Of a stretch of 64,000 bases of DNA, positions 18,879 to 29,677 are shown in pieces. The notes below the pieces were generated by a model. It saw only the letters and a list, made by a program, of their open reading frames with translations. It was not told where the DNA came from and made no database searches. The first letter of the stretch is position 1. The number at the start of each line of letters is the position of its first letter. The DNA lies in assembly GCF_027594825.1 (NCBI RefSeq), contig NZ_CP088930.1:2975019-3039018 (forward strand), given 5' to 3'. The position numbers and the translations under genes are program-made. Source of the DNA: Serratia liquefaciens. GTDB lineage: Bacteria > Pseudomonadota > Gammaproteobacteria > Enterobacterales > Enterobacteriaceae.

Positions 18879-20807
18879 TCAGAAGGTGGTCCAGTTATCT
18901 TCCGCTTCGGCGCTGGCTGTGGGCTTTTTCATCGCTGGCGCCTTGGTCGCCGTCCCTTTCACGGGGGCCGGTGCAGAAAGCTCCGCCAGACGGAATACCG
19001 AGACGCTTTGCAGCAGTATCTCCGCCTGTTCTTCCAGCGAGTCGGCTGCGGCGGCAGACTCTTCCACCAACGCGGCGTTCTGCTGAGTGGTGTGATCCAT
19101 TTCCACAATCGCCTGGCCAATTTGGGCAATACCGCGAGTCTGCTCGTCGGAGGCGGCGGCGATCTCCGCCATGATGTCGCGCACATGGGTGACCGACAGG
19201 ACGATTTGCTCCATGGTATTGCCGGTGTTTTCCACCAAAGTGGTGCCGGTCTGTACCCGGCTGACCGACTCGGTAATCAACCCTTCGATCTCTTTTGCCG
19301 CCTGGGCGCTGCGCTGCGCCAGGTTGCGTACTTCGCTGGCCACCACCGAGAAGCCACGGCCTTGTTCACCGGCACGCGCCGCTTCCACTGCCGCATTGAG
19401 CGCCAGAATGTTGGTCTGGAAGGCAATGCCGTTGATCAGGGTAGTAATTTCGGCGATCCGCTGCGAGCTGCTGGAAATGTCGCGCATGGTATTGACGACG
19501 TTTTCCACCAGTTTGCCCCCCTGCTGGGCGGTTTGTGAGGCGTCCGTGGCCAGTTGATTGGCGTGATGGGCGTTTTCGGCGTTCTGTTTCACCGTGGCGG
19601 TGAGCTGTTCCATGCTGGCGGCAGTTTCCTCCACCGCGGCGGCCTGTTGCTCGGTGCGGGAGGACAAATCGGTATTGCCTGCGGCAATCTCCGCAGCGGC
19701 GGTAGACACCTGGCTGACGCCCATCTGGATTTTCTCAATCATGTCGCGCAGGTTCTGGCTCATCGCCGCCACGGCATTCAGCAACTGCCCCAGTTCATCG
19801 CGACGGGTGCTGGTCTGCGCCTGCCGCAGATCGCCACTGGCAATACGTTCCGCCAGCGCCAGCGTACTTTGCAGCGGTCGGGTGATTTGCAACGTGATGC
19901 GCCAGGCGATCAGCAGCCCGGCAATGATGGCAACCAGCGTGGTGATGCCCATTTGCAGCTGCGCGGCGTTGATATCGTTATGGGTTTGCGTCAGTTCGTC
20001 CTGCATAAAAGCGTTGACCAGCGTACCGACTTCCTGCGCGCTGTTGCCCAGCTGTTGGCTGATGTTTTGCTCCTGTTGATAAGCCGGCAGGTAGGCCTGG
20101 ATACGGTTCTTGTAATCATCAAGCGCGGTCAGCAGCGGTTGGAGCAGAGGGCGCTGAGCGTCATTAAGCCGCCGGCTGAGCGCATTGGCCGCGCTGCGGG
20201 CATCATCTATCGCCGCGACCAGCGGGGCTTCGGACTCGCTGCTCAGGCTCAACAACAGGCCGCGCGCGCCGTAGCGCACCAGGGTCAGTTTTTGGTTCAA
20301 TTGTATGAAGGCCAGCTGCAGGTCGCCATTGGTAAGCTGACGCTCTACCTGATTCAGGCTGTCTTGCACTTCCGACATGTTCCAGCTTTGGCGCACGGCA
20401 TCCTTTGCCGCTACCGCCTTCTCGAAAGCGTTTTGCTGCTGCTGGTAGCGGCCGATCAGCTCCATCAAACGCTGCAGGTCTTTGCGGCTTTGGGGATCCC
20501 AGTCCAGGTCCTGGCCCTGGTTAATCATCTTCACCGCGTTCTCGATGCTGGTGCGGTTATTTTTCAGGTATTCCGGCTTATAGGTTTGGCCGAACAGCGC
20601 GCGGTTGTATTTGGCTTGATTGATCTCGTCATTCAACCTGTTGCTGAAGTCGATGCGATCGGCGCGGGATTCGATGGTATGCAGATACTGTGCGCCGGTT
20701 CCGGCGATAATGGCCGTCAGTAACAGCATCAGGCCAAAACCGAGACCGAGCTTTTTACCCACGGTGAGATGTACGAACTTTCCTGCCAGTGTTTGCAATG
20801 CCGCCAT
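18879..20807 (-). CDS. Methyl-accepting chemotaxis protein
   Basis: A 642-residue chemoreceptor. A first membrane helix (about 16-38, [16 protein letters not shown]) is followed by a long helical periplasmic region of about 240 residues, a second membrane helix (about 280-302, [14 protein letters not shown]), a HAMP domain and the signalling hairpin with the invariant tip [16 protein letters not shown]. The periplasmic size fits a helical bimodular (HBM) sensor better than a simple four-helix bundle; this is inference. The C-terminus NWTTF fits the NWxxF pentapeptide that tethers CheR and CheB in high-abundance receptors. ATG 20807 has AAGGA upstream. The ligand is unknown. Confidence 0.93.
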   Translation of the reverse strand: MAALQTLAGKFVHLTVGKKLGLGFGLMLLLTAIIAGTGAQYLHTIESRADRIDFSNRLNDEINQAKYNRALFGQTYKPEYLKNNRTSIENAVKMINQGQDLDWDPQSRKDLQRLMELIGRYQQQQNAFEKAVAAKDAVRQSWNMSEVQDSLNQVERQLTNGDLQLAFIQLNQKLTLVRYGARGLLLSLSSESEAPLVAAIDDARSAANALSRRLNDAQRPLLQPLLTALDDYKNRIQAYLPAYQQEQNISQQLGNSAQEVGTLVNAFMQDELTQTHNDINAAQLQMGITTLVAIIAGLLIAWRITLQITRPLQSTLALAERIASGDLRQAQTSTRRDELGQLLNAVAAMSQNLRDMIEKIQMGVSQVSTAAAEIAAGNTDLSSRTEQQAAAVEETAASMEQLTATVKQNAENAHHANQLATDASQTAQQGGKLVENVVNTMRDISSSSQRIAEITTLINGIAFQTNILALNAAVEAARAGEQGRGFSVVASEVRNLAQRSAQAAKEIEGLITESVSRVQTGTTLVENTGNTMEQIVLSVTHVRDIMAEIAAASDEQTRGIAQIGQAIVEMDHTTQQNAALVEESAAAADSLEEQAEILLQSVSVFRLAELSAPAPVKGTATKAPAMKKPTASAEAEDNWTTF

Positions 20808-20885
20808 AATGATTTTCCTTTCCGGGCGAACGTCAATTGAACAAATCATCGGCAAAGGGCGGTTAAACTTTAGCGGATTTTGGGC

Positions 20886-20912
20886 AAAAAAATGCCCGCA
20901 TTACGCGGGCAT
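20886..20912 (-). terminator. Rho-independent terminator of sodA
   Basis: gatgcccgc / gcgggcatt stem (20892-20912) followed on the minus strand by TTTTTTGCCC, 20 bases past the sodA stop. Confidence 0.85.
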
Positions 20913-20931
20913 CTTCACAACCGGGGGCGAA

Positions 20932-21552
20932 TTACTTCTTCGCTGCGAAGCGTGCTGCTGCTTCATCCCAGTTAACCACGTTCCAGAATGCTTTGATGTA
21001 GTCTGGACGTTTGTTTTGATATTTCAGGTAGTAAGCGTGTTCCCACACGTCCAGGCCCACGATTGGGAAACCTGAAGCGCCGGCAACAGCTTCGCCCATC
21101 AGCGGGCTGTCCTGGTTAGCGGTAGACACCACGGCCAGTTTGTCGCCTTTCAGCACCAGCCAGGCCCAACCAGAACCGAAACGGGTCGCTGCGGCTTTCT
21201 CGAACTCTTCCTGGAATTTCTCTACGCTGCCGAAATCACGCTCGATAGCGGCTTTCAGATCGCCACCCAGCGTGGTGCCGGTTTTCAGGCCTTTCCAGAA
21301 CAGGCTGTGGTTAGCGTGGCCACCGGCGTTGTTACGCATGAAGGTGCGCTTGTCAGCAGGCACTTTATCCAGATCCTGGATCAGTTCTTCAACGCTGTAT
21401 TGCGCCAGCTCTGGGTAGGCTTCCAGTACGGTGTTGGCGTTGTTAACGTAGGTCTGGTGATGTTTGGTGTGATGGATTTCCATCGTCTGCTTGTCGAAAT
21501 GCGGTTCCAGTGCGTCGTAGGCGTACGGCAGGGATGGCAGTGAATAACTCAT
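20932..21552 (-). CDS. sodA: Superoxide dismutase [Mn]
   Basis: A 206-residue cytoplasmic manganese superoxide dismutase. Metal ligands sit in the usual places: His in [10 protein letters not shown], His in GHANHSLFW, and Asp and His in [11 protein letters not shown]. Length equals E. coli SodA. ATG 21552 ([13 protein letters not shown]) is preceded by GGAGATGATG. A Fur-box-like sequence lies about 80 bp upstream, in line with the iron and redox control of sodA in enterics. It shares its direction with fdhD but has its own promoter and terminator. Confidence 0.98.
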   Translation of the reverse strand: MSYSLPSLPYAYDALEPHFDKQTMEIHHTKHHQTYVNNANTVLEAYPELAQYSVEELIQDLDKVPADKRTFMRNNAGGHANHSLFWKGLKTGTTLGGDLKAAIERDFGSVEKFQEEFEKAAATRFGSGWAWLVLKGDKLAVVSTANQDSPLMGEAVAGASGFPIVGLDVWEHAYYLKYQNKRPDYIKAFWNVVNWDEAAARFAAKK

Positions 21553-21633
21553 AATCATCATCTCCAGTGGTGTATGGGCGGCGCAATGTTGTGAGCACCG
21601 CGTAAGCAGTCGGATCATTATAGTTATTTAAAT

Positions 21634-21652
21634 GATATTGAAAATGATTATC
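21634..21652 (-). promoter_or_regulatory. Fur box upstream of sodA
   Basis: GATATTGAAAATGATTATC matches the 19-bp Fur consensus GATAATGATAATCATTATC at most positions. It stands in the 110-bp sodA leader region where Fur and ArcA act in E. coli. Confidence 0.65.
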
Positions 21653-21662
21653 AATGCCCTAC

Positions 21663-22508
21663 TTACAGTGTGGGTTTAATCTGATCAACCAGGCGCTGTG
21701 GGTGGGTAAACACCGTAGCGCGGCCGGGTTTGCTGAAGCCGACCAGCGTCAGATTGCTGCGCTCGGCGATTTCCACGGCCAGCGAGGTTGCCGCTGACAC
21801 CACGAACAAAATCTCCACGCCGCACATCGCGGCCTTCTGCACCATTTCATAACTGGCACGGCTGGAAGTTAATACCGCGCCCTGAGACCAGCCCTGTTTG
21901 GCACGTACGCCGAGCAGCTTGTCCAGGGCGACATGACGGCCCACGTCTTCGCATCCGCCAAGTACTTCACCCTGTGGAGATAACCAGGCGGCGGCATGGG
22001 TGCAACCGGTCAATTGCCCAACTTGCTGTACTTCCCGCAGCTGTTTCAATGCGGAGTCGAGATTATCTAAGGAAAAGTGCTGAGTGAACGGCAGTGCAGG
22101 CAGCGGACGGAAAATGTCCGCCAATTGTTCAATACCGCATACGCCGCAGCCGGTACGGCCTGCCATGGCGCGACGACGCTCCTTCAAACCGGCAAAGCGG
22201 CGACTGGAAAGCTCTATTTGTACCTCCAGTCCGTTACAGGTTTGGTTAATCTCTATACTGTAGATATCGCGTGGCGATTCGATGATGCCTTCCGACAGGG
22301 AAAAACCCAGGGCGAAAGCCTCAAGATCTTTGGGCGTGCACATCATCACCACGTGAGAGATGCCGTTATAGACCAGCGCGACCGGAACCTCTTCCGCCAG
22401 CCAATCCGGCTGTGCGGTGGCGAGTTGCCCGCGTTGATAAACCTGAGCCTGGGTCACCCCTGTGAGCGAGGTCTCATTTATGTGTTGGTCTGAGTTTATA
22501 TTGTTCAC
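21663..22508 (-). CDS. fdhD: Formate dehydrogenase accessory sulfurtransferase FdhD
   Basis: A 281-residue protein that passes sulfur from IscS to the molybdenum cofactor of formate dehydrogenases, which is needed for activity. The essential pair of cysteines is in [27 protein letters not shown] and [16 protein letters not shown] are family blocks. It is divergent from fdoGHI-fdhE across a 145-bp gap, the same arrangement as in E. coli. Confidence 0.97.
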   Translation of the reverse strand: MNNINSDQHINETSLTGVTQAQVYQRGQLATAQPDWLAEEVPVALVYNGISHVVMMCTPKDLEAFALGFSLSEGIIESPRDIYSIEINQTCNGLEVQIELSSRRFAGLKERRRAMAGRTGCGVCGIEQLADIFRPLPALPFTQHFSLDNLDSALKQLREVQQVGQLTGCTHAAAWLSPQGEVLGGCEDVGRHVALDKLLGVRAKQGWSQGAVLTSSRASYEMVQKAAMCGVEILFVVSAATSLAVEIAERSNLTLVGFSKPGRATVFTHPQRLVDQIKPTL

Positions 22509-22653
22509 TTAACTGGCACCTGTTTGTAACAACCACATACACGCTGTGGTAATATTGCCACCGCAAAAACAACAGTAATTTTAGCGCTTCCCGCTTCGAG
22601 GGGGAAAGCGCCATTTGAAACAATGTGACAATCGAGAGTGAAAGGAGACCCCC

Positions 22654-25600
22654 ATGCAGGTCAGCAGAAGGCAGTTCTTTAAGATCTGCGCTGGCGGTAT
22701 GGCAGGAACGACGGTAGCTGCGCTGGGCTTTGCCCCGGAAGTGGCGTTGGCGGAGACCCGGCAGTACAAACTGCTGCGTGCGCGCGAAACCCGTAATACC
22801 TGTACGTATTGTTCCGTCGGCTGTGGGCTGTTGATGTACAGCCTTGGTGATGGCGCCAAAAACGCCAAAGAAAGCATTTTCCACATTGAAGGGGATCCGG
22901 ATCACCCGGTCAACCGCGGTGCGCTTTGCCCGAAAGGCGCCGGCCTGGTCGACTTCATCCATAGCGAAAGCCGCCTCAAGTACCCAGAATACCGGGCGCC
23001 AGGTTCGGACAAATGGCAACGCATCAGCTGGGACGATGCCTTCACCCGCATCGCCAAGCTGATGAAAGAAGACCGTGACGCCAATTTCATCAAAACCAAC
23101 GAACAGGGCGTTACCGTCAACCGTTGGCTGAGCACCGGCATGCTGTGCGCCTCTGCCGCCAGCAACGAAACCGGTTATTTATCGCAAAAATTTAGTCGCG
23201 CTCTCGGCATGCTTGCCGTAGACAACCAGGCGCGTGTCTGACACGGACCAACGGTAGCAAGTCTTGCTCCAACATTTGGTCGCGGTGCGATGACCAACCA
23301 CTGGGTTGATATCAAGAACGCGAATCTGGTTATCGTCATGGGCGGTAATGCGGCGGAAGCGCATCCGGTGGGGTTCCGCTGGGCGATGGAAGCCAAAATT
23401 CACAATAAAGCCAAGCTGATCGTTATCGATCCGCGCTTTACCCGTACTGCATCGGTAGCGGATTTCTATACGCCAATCCGTTCCGGGACCGACATTGCTT
23501 TCCTGTCGGGCGTGTTGCTATACCTGATGACCAACAACAAAATCAACCGCGAATACGTTGAGGCCTACACCAACGCCAGCCTGCTGGTGCGGGAAGACTT
23601 TGCCTTCGACGACGGCCTGTTCAGCGGCTATGACGCGGAAAACCGCAAATACGACAAAACCACCTGGAACTACCAGTTCGACGAGAACGGCTTCGCCAAG
23701 CGCGACGTCACGCTGCAAGATCCTCGCTGCGTCTGGAACCTGCTCAAGGAGCACGTCAGTCGTTATACGCCGGACGTGGTGACCAACATCTGCGGCACGC
23801 CGAAGGAAGACTTCCTCCAGGTGTGTGAATACATCGCCGAAACCTGCGCGGCGGATAAAACCGCGTCGTTCCTGTACGCCCTGGGCTGGACTCAGCACTC
23901 GGTCGGCGCACAGAACATTCGTACCATGGCGATGATCCAGCTGCTGCTCGGCAACATGGGCATGGCGGGCGGCGGCGTTAACGCGCTGCGCGGCCACTCC
24001 AATATTCAGGGCCTGACCGATCTGGGTCTGCTGTCGCAGAGCCTGCCGGGCTACATGACGTTGCCGTCGGATAAGCAACCGGATCTCGACAGTTACCTGA
24101 AAGCCAACACGCCGAAGGCGCTGCTGCCGGGCCAGGTGAACTACTGGGGCAACTACCCGAAATTCTTCGTCAGCCTGATGAAGAGCTTCTACGGCGACAA
24201 GGCGCAGAAGGACAACAGCTGGGGCTTTGACTGGTTGCCGAAGTGGGACAAAGGCTACGACGTACTGCAGTACTTCGAGATGATGTCACAAGGCAAGGTC
24301 AACGGTTACTTTTGCCAGGGCTTCAACCCGGTGGCGTCGTTCCCGAACAAGAACAAGGTCGTGGCTTCCCTGTCCAAACTGAAGTTCCTGGTGACCATAG
24401 ATCCGCTTAACACCGAGACCTCTAACTTCTGGCAGAACCACGGCGAGTTCAACGACGTCGATCCGTCGAAGATCCAAACCGAAGTGTTCCGCCTGCCGTC
24501 CACCTGCTTTGCCGAAGAAAACGGTTCTATCGTCAACTCCGGCCGCTGGCTGCAGTGGCACTGGAAGGGCGCCGATGCCCCGGGGGAAGCGCTGAACGAC
24601 GGGGAAATCCTGGCGGGCATCTTCACCCGTCTGCGCGAGATGTATGCGCGTGACGGCGGTGCGGTGCCGGAACAGGTGCTGAACATGAGTTGGGATTACC
24701 TGACGCCGGACAACCCTGCCGCCGAAGAAGTGGCGATGGAGAGCAACGGTAAGGCACTGGCGGACATTCTCGACGCCGACGGCAAAGTGCTGGCGAAAAA
24801 GGGTGAGCAGCTAAGCACCTTTGCTCACCTGCGCGACGACGGCACCACCGCCAGCGGTTGCTGGATCTTCGCCGGTAGCTGGACGCCGGCCGGCAACCAG
24901 ATGGCGCGCCGCGATAACGCCGATCCGTCCGGCCTCGGCAATACGCTGGGGTGGGCCTGGGCATGGCCGCTTAACCGCCGCATCCTGTACAACCGCGCTT
25001 CGGCGGACCCGCAGGGCAAGCCTTGGGATCCAAAACGTCAGCTGCTGGAGTGGGACGGGGCCAAGTGGGGCGGGGTGGATATCCCGGACTACAGCGCCGC
25101 AGCACCCGGCAGTGACGTCGGGCCGTTCATCATGCAGCCGGAAGGCATGGGGCGCCTGTTCGCCACCGATAAAATGGCCGAAGGGCCGTTCCCGGAACAC
25201 TACGAGCCGTTCGAAACTCCGCTCGGCACCAACCCGTTGCACCCGAACGTGGTGTCCAACCCGGCGGCGCGCGTGTTCAAGGACGACCTGGCAGCGATGG
25301 GCAAATCCGACAAGTTCCCTTACGTCGGCACCACCTATCGTCTGACCGAGCACTTCCACTACTGGACCAAGCATGCATTGCTCAATGCGATCGCGCAGCC
25401 GGAGCAGTTCGTGGAAATCGGCGAAAAACTGGCGGAGAAAAAGGGCATCAAGCACGGCGATACCGTGAAGGTCAGCTCCAACCGTGGCTACATCAAGGCC
25501 AAGGCGGTGGTGACCAAGCGTATCCGTACCCTGCAGGTGCACGGCCAGGAGGTCGACACTATCGGCATCCCGATCCACTGGGGTTACGAAGGGGTGGCCA

Positions 25601-25701
25601 AGAAAGGCTTTATCGCCAACACGCTGACGCCGTTTGTCGGCGACGCCAACACGCAAACGCCAGAGTTCAAGGCGTTCCTGGTTAACGTGGAAAAGGTGTA
25701 A
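22654..25701 (+). CDS. fdoG: Formate dehydrogenase-O major subunit, selenoprotein
   Basis: A 1015-residue periplasm-facing catalytic subunit that oxidises formate to CO2. TGA at 23239-23241 is in frame and encodes selenocysteine 196; both sides read as FdoG (VDNQARV-U-HGPTVASLAP). The twin-arginine signal SRRQFFKICAGG opens the protein, CTYCSVGCG starts the 4Fe-4S ligand set, and the molybdopterin guanine dinucleotide domain follows. A SECIS hairpin directly follows the TGA. Co-transcribed with fdoH, fdoI and fdhE; SelA, SelB and tRNA-Sec are encoded in this window. The neighbours (fdhD, fdhE) favour FdoG over FdnG. Confidence 0.98.
23239..23277 (+). promoter_or_regulatory. SECIS element for selenocysteine insertion in fdoG
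   Basis: Directly after the TGA, the mRNA can fold with caagtcttg at its tip (AGCAAGTCTTGCT), a small stem with a GUCU apical loop, and a lower stem of GGACCAA with TTGGTC. This is the bacterial SECIS form bound by SelB and is nearly identical to that of E. coli fdnG/fdoG. Confidence 0.88.
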
Positions 25702-25713
25702 CGGAGACGAATT

Positions 25714-26613
25714 ATGGCAATGCAATCTCAGGACATCATTCGTAAATCCGCCACCAATGGTTTCACGCCGGCGCCGCGCGCCCGTGACCACCAGGAAGAA
25801 GTGGCCAAACTGATCGATGTCACCACCTGTATCGGCTGCAAAGCCTGTCAGGTGGCCTGTTCCGAATGGAACGACATTCGCGACGAAGTCGGGCACAACG
25901 TCGGGGTGTACGATAACCCCGCCGATCTGACCGCCAAGTCGTGGACGGTGATGCGCTTCTCCGAAGTGGAGGAAAACGGCAAGCTGGAGTGGCTGATCCG
26001 CAAGGACGGCTGCATGCACTGCGCCGACCCGGGCTGCCTGAAGGCCTGCCCATCGGAAGGGGCGATCATCCAGTACGCCAACGGCATCGTCGACTTCCAG
26101 TCTGAGCACTGTATCGGCTGCGGTTACTGCATCGCCGGCTGCCCGTTCGACGTGCCGCGCATGAACAAGGACGACAATCGGGTGTACAAGTGCACCCTGT
26201 GCGTCGACCGCGTTGATGTCGGCCAGGAACCGGCCTGCGTGAAAACCTGCCCGACCGGCGCTATTCACTTCGGTACCAAGGAAGCGATGAAGCAGGTCGC
26301 CGCCGATCGCGTCAGCGAGCTGAACACCCGTGGCTATCAGAACGCCGGTCTGTACGATCCGGCGGGCGTTGGCGGCACCCACGTCATGTACGTGCTGCAC
26401 CACGCGGACAAGCCGCAGCTGTATCACGGTTTGCCGGATAACCCGAGCATCAGCCCGGCGGTCACGTTCTGGAAAGGCGTGTGGAAACCCCTGGCGGCCA
26501 TCGGCTTTGCCGCCACCTTTGCAGCGAGCGTGTTCCACTACGTCGGCGTCGGGCCAAACCGCGTCGAAGAGGAAGACAACGACGAGCTGCACGATGAGGA
26601 GACGCGCAAATGA
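25714..26613 (+). CDS. fdoH: Formate dehydrogenase-O iron-sulfur subunit
   Basis: A 299-residue beta subunit that carries electrons from FdoG to cytochrome b. Four cysteine clusters for 4Fe-4S centres are visible: [37 protein letters not shown] and [22 protein letters not shown] single C-terminal membrane anchor (about 255-275) precedes an acidic tail. It begins 12 bp after fdoG and overlaps fdoI by 4 bp. Confidence 0.98.
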   Translation: MAMQSQDIIRKSATNGFTPAPRARDHQEEVAKLIDVTTCIGCKACQVACSEWNDIRDEVGHNVGVYDNPADLTAKSWTVMRFSEVEENGKLEWLIRKDGCMHCADPGCLKACPSEGAIIQYANGIVDFQSEHCIGCGYCIAGCPFDVPRMNKDDNRVYKCTLCVDRVDVGQEPACVKTCPTGAIHFGTKEAMKQVAADRVSELNTRGYQNAGLYDPAGVGGTHVMYVLHHADKPQLYHGLPDNPSISPAVTFWKGVWKPLAAIGFAATFAASVFHYVGVGPNRVEEEDNDELHDEETRK

Positions 26614-27245
26614 AGAAGGAAAAGCGTATTCAGCGCTACAGCGCGCCGGAGCGGATTAACCACTGGATCGTGGCGTTCTGCTTTGTGTTCGCCGCCATCA
26701 GCGGGCTGGGGTTCTTTTTCCCCTCCTTCAACTGGTTGATGAACATTTTCGGTACGCCGCAGCTGGCGCGCATTCTGCACCCCTTTGTCGGCGTGATTAT
26801 GTTTGCGGCCTTCCTGCTGATGTTCCTGCGCTATTGGAAGCATAATCTGATCAATCGCGAGGACATCGTCTGGGCCAAAAACATCCATAAAATCGCCATG
26901 AACGAGGAAGTGGGTGACACTGGGCGTTATAATTTCGGTCAGAAGTGCGTATTCTGGGCGGCAATCATTAGCCTGGTGTTGCTGTTGGCCAGCGGTGTGG
27001 TGATCTGGCGGCCTTACTTTGCGCCGTCGTTCCCGATACCGCTGATCCGCATTGCGCTGCTGGTGCATTCGCTGGCTGCGGTTGGTCTGATCATCGTGAT
27101 TATGGTGCACATTTACGCCGCGCTGTGGGTAAAAGGCACCATTACCGCGATGGTGGAAGGCTGGGTGCCGGCGGCCTGGGCTAAAAAACATCACCCGCGC
27201 TGGTACCGAGAGGTCCGCGAGAAACAACAGGAAGACAAACCCTGA
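26610..27245 (+). CDS. fdoI: Formate dehydrogenase-O cytochrome b556 subunit
   Basis: A 211-residue inner membrane gamma subunit with four helices that holds two b hemes and reduces quinone. [17 protein letters not shown] and [22 protein letters not shown] place the heme histidines. It overlaps fdoH (ATGA) and its own stop overlaps the fdhE start (TGATG), so translation is coupled along the operon. Confidence 0.97.
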   Translation: MKKEKRIQRYSAPERINHWIVAFCFVFAAISGLGFFFPSFNWLMNIFGTPQLARILHPFVGVIMFAAFLLMFLRYWKHNLINREDIVWAKNIHKIAMNEEVGDTGRYNFGQKCVFWAAIISLVLLLASGVVIWRPYFAPSFPIPLIRIALLVHSLAAVGLIIVIMVHIYAALWVKGTITAMVEGWVPAAWAKKHHPRWYREVREKQQEDKP

Positions 27246-28174
27246 TGAGCATCCGCATCGTTCCTAAAGAGCAGTTAGGGGCACAGCGCGAGAAGTCCAC
27301 AACGGCGGAGACCATCCCGCCGTTACTTTTCGCTAATCTGAAAAGCCTGTACAGCCGCCGTGCTGAACGCCTGCGTAAGCTGGCGATCGACAACCCGCTG
27401 GGCGACTACCTGAATTTTGCTGCCCAACTGGCCGAAGCGCAGCACCATGCGTTGCACGACAACCCGCTGACGCTTGATCTTACCGAAGTTCTGCAACAGG
27501 GTGCCGACAGCGGCAAACCGCCGCTGGATCTGAGCGTTTTCCCGCGTAGCCAACACTGGCACCGGTTGCTGACATCGCTGATTGCCGAGCTGCGCCCGCA
27601 GGCGCCGGAACACATTCTGGCGGTGTTGGATAATCTGGAAAAAGCCTCGGCGCACGAGCTGGAATTGTTGGCCGACGCGTTGCTTAACCAGGACTTCGGC
27701 AAGATCGGCAGCGAAAAAGCGCCGTTCATCTGGGCCGCGCTGTCGCTCTATTGGGCGCAGATGGCCAGCCTTATCCCCGGCAAGGCGCGCGCCGAGTACG
27801 GCGAACACCGTCAATTCTGCCCGGTGTGCGGCAGCATCCCGGTTTCCAGCGTGGTGCATATCGGCACCATCAGCGGCCTGCGCTATTTGCACTGCAACCT
27901 GTGCGAAAGCGAGTGGCACGTGGTGCGGATCAAATGCAGCAACTGTGAGCAGACCCGCGATCTCAACTATTGGTCGCTGGACACCGAGCTGGCATCGGTT
28001 AAAGCGGAAAGCTGCGGTGACTGCGGTACCTACCTGAAGATTTTGTATCAGGAAAAAGACCCGCAGGTTGAGGCCGTCGCCGACGATCTGGCCACGCTGG
28101 TGCTCGACGCCAAAATGGAAGACGAAGGCTTTGCCCGCAGCAGCATCAATCCGTTCCTGTTCCCGGGGTCGTAA
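27245..28174 (+). CDS. fdhE: Formate dehydrogenase accessory protein FdhE
   Basis: A 309-residue cytoplasmic rubredoxin-like protein needed for activity of the respiratory formate dehydrogenases. Paired cysteine motifs are seen at FCPVCGS, HCNLCES, CSNCEQ and SCGDCGT. The start overlaps the fdoI stop. This is the last gene of fdoGHI-fdhE. No strong terminator follows; an imperfect hairpin (ctatgg...ccatag, 28192-28219) has no T run. Confidence 0.97.
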   Translation: MSIRIVPKEQLGAQREKSTTAETIPPLLFANLKSLYSRRAERLRKLAIDNPLGDYLNFAAQLAEAQHHALHDNPLTLDLTEVLQQGADSGKPPLDLSVFPRSQHWHRLLTSLIAELRPQAPEHILAVLDNLEKASAHELELLADALLNQDFGKIGSEKAPFIWAALSLYWAQMASLIPGKARAEYGEHRQFCPVCGSIPVSSVVHIGTISGLRYLHCNLCESEWHVVRIKCSNCEQTRDLNYWSLDTELASVKAESCGDCGTYLKILYQEKDPQVEAVADDLATLVLDAKMEDEGFARSSINPFLFPGS

Positions 28175-28322
28175 GATCGCCGCGCACTCTGCTATGGGCT
28201 GAATATATTCGGTCCATAGCATTCACCGGATGAGTAATTTCGGACGGGGATTCTGGCATTCGCCCGGGCGAGTTGCTACGTTTACGCAATGACGCGCGAA
28301 GCGAAAGGAAAAGGGACAGACG

Positions 28323-28970
28323 ATGTTGAAGACCATTGCGAAATTCACTGCGGTTGCTGTTTTAGCGGTTGGGTTGGCGGCCTGTGACAACAAGGACGAT
28401 GCCAAGCCGGAGATACCAAAGCCGGATCCCAAACCGACCGTCACGCAGCCTGCACCGCCACCGCCGGTGGTCGAGACCCCGCCAGCGCCGCCTCCGGGGC
28501 TGAAAGTCTCGATGCAAAAGGGCAAGATTACCTTTGAACTGCCGCCGGGCTTTAGCGATCAGACCGAAAACAGCGGCATCGTCAACGACAGCCAATCCAC
28601 CATTCAGCGCTTCCTCGACGGGAAATCGCGCCAGAGTACCGTCTCTTCCGAAGTGATCCCGCCTGACGGCATGAAGCTCAACGGCAGCGATAAAATGCTC
28701 AAGGATCTGACGCAGAGCATGCTCACCGAACTGGCCGATCGCTATCAAAATATTCGGACCACCAAAGAAGAGAATTTCACCGTCGGCAAGCAGAAGTTCC
28801 ATCGGTTGGACACCGAGCAGAGCGTCAGCGGGCAGAAGGTGGTGTCTACCATCATACTGACGGTGTTCAACAAGCGGGTGGTGACGTTGCAAATGCTGTC
28901 GCCGGCCAAAACGCCGGAAGCGCACCAGGCGCTGGTCCAGAAGATTATCGACACGCTGGCGGTGCAATAA
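28323..28970 (+). CDS. DcrB-like lipoprotein
   Basis: A 215-residue lipoprotein with lipobox LAAC (Cys21), a proline-rich linker of alternating Pro and Lys/Pro (about residues 28-62), and a C-terminal domain (about 65-215) that resembles DcrB (KITFELPPGFSDQ, then LVQKIIDTLAVQ at the end). DcrB is a periplasmic protein required for infection by phages C1 and C6 in E. coli. The proline linker could span part of the periplasm. This is a paralog-like member rather than clear dcrB itself. Confidence 0.8.
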   Translation: MLKTIAKFTAVAVLAVGLAACDNKDDAKPEIPKPDPKPTVTQPAPPPPVVETPPAPPPGLKVSMQKGKITFELPPGFSDQTENSGIVNDSQSTIQRFLDGKSRQSTVSSEVIPPDGMKLNGSDKMLKDLTQSMLTELADRYQNIRTTKEENFTVGKQKFHRLDTEQSVSGQKVVSTIILTVFNKRVVTLQMLSPAKTPEAHQALVQKIIDTLAVQ

Positions 28971-29004
28971 CAACGTTGTGGTTTGCAAGCCGAGGGGAAG
29001 ACTG

Positions 29005-29610
29005 ATGAAGCTTATTGGCAGTTACACCAGCCCTTTTGTCCGCAAGATTTCCGTGATGCTGCTGGAAAAGGGGATGGCGTTCGAATTCGTTAACGATCCG
29101 CCGTATGAACCGGGCAGCCGGGTGGTTGAGCTGAACCCCTTGGCCAAAGTGCCGGTGCTGGTGGCCGATGATGGCGCCGTATTTTACGACTCGCGGGTGA
29201 TTGCCGAATACCTCGAGCTGTTGTCCGTGGCCCCGGCGTTTTTACCTGCCGAACGCGCCGCCGCGTTGCGGATACGCCAGGTGGAAGCCTTGGCCGATGG
29301 CGTGACGGAAGCCGCTGCCACGCTGTTTCGCGAGAGCAAGCGGGAGTCGGTAAAACAGGACGAAAACTGGATCTTGCGCCAGCGAGACAAGCTGACGCAC
29401 GGACTGGATGCGCTGGAAAAACTGGCGCAGGAAAAAACGTTGCTCAATGCCGAAGCACTGACGCTGGCGGATATCGCTACCGGCTGTGCGCTGGGCTACC
29501 TGAATTTCCGCCGCATCATGCCCAACTGGTGCGTCGAGCGACCGGCGCTGATCAAACTGGCCGAGCGGCTGTTTGCCCGCGAAAGCTTTGCCCGCACCTT
29601 GCCCCCCTGA
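29005..29610 (+). CDS. yibF: Glutathione S-transferase-like protein YibF
   Basis: A 201-residue thioredoxin-fold plus helical-domain protein. MKLIGSYTSPFVRKISVMLL and the NPLAKVPVL loop (with the cis-proline) define the GST N-terminal domain. Its substrate is unknown. ATG 29005 has GAGGGGAAG upstream. As in E. coli it lies directly ahead of selA and selB; a terminator separates it from selA. Confidence 0.93.
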   Translation: MKLIGSYTSPFVRKISVMLLEKGMAFEFVNDPPYEPGSRVVELNPLAKVPVLVADDGAVFYDSRVIAEYLELLSVAPAFLPAERAAALRIRQVEALADGVTEAAATLFRESKRESVKQDENWILRQRDKLTHGLDALEKLAQEKTLLNAEALTLADIATGCALGYLNFRRIMPNWCVERPALIKLAERLFARESFARTLPP

Positions 29611-29618
29611 TCTCCCTC

Positions 29619-29641
29619 ACCCCGCTGCGGCGGGGTTTTAC
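29619..29641 (+). terminator. Terminator after yibF
   Basis: ccccgc / gcgggg (29620-29635) with a TGCG loop is followed by TTTTACTT, 10 bases past the yibF stop. Confidence 0.75.
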
Positions 29642-29677
29642 TTGATGCCGAGACCTCTACACTGAAACCGAGCGACC

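Noticed and set aside
19554..20723. Plus-strand frame of about 390 codons opposite the chemoreceptor gene
   Set aside because: Antisense shadow of a clear methyl-accepting chemotaxis gene, with low-complexity Gln/Arg/Leu composition.
23239..23241. Stop codon TGA inside fdoG, as if the gene were split in two
   Set aside because: Both sides read as one formate dehydrogenase chain, the position is Sec196 of the family, and a SECIS hairpin follows; selA, selB and selC are present.
24811..26592. Long open frame on the minus strand (about 590 codons) opposite fdoG and fdoH
   Set aside because: It lies antisense to clearly coding genes, has a composition rich in Arg, His and Val expected from GC-rich antisense frames, and no family features.
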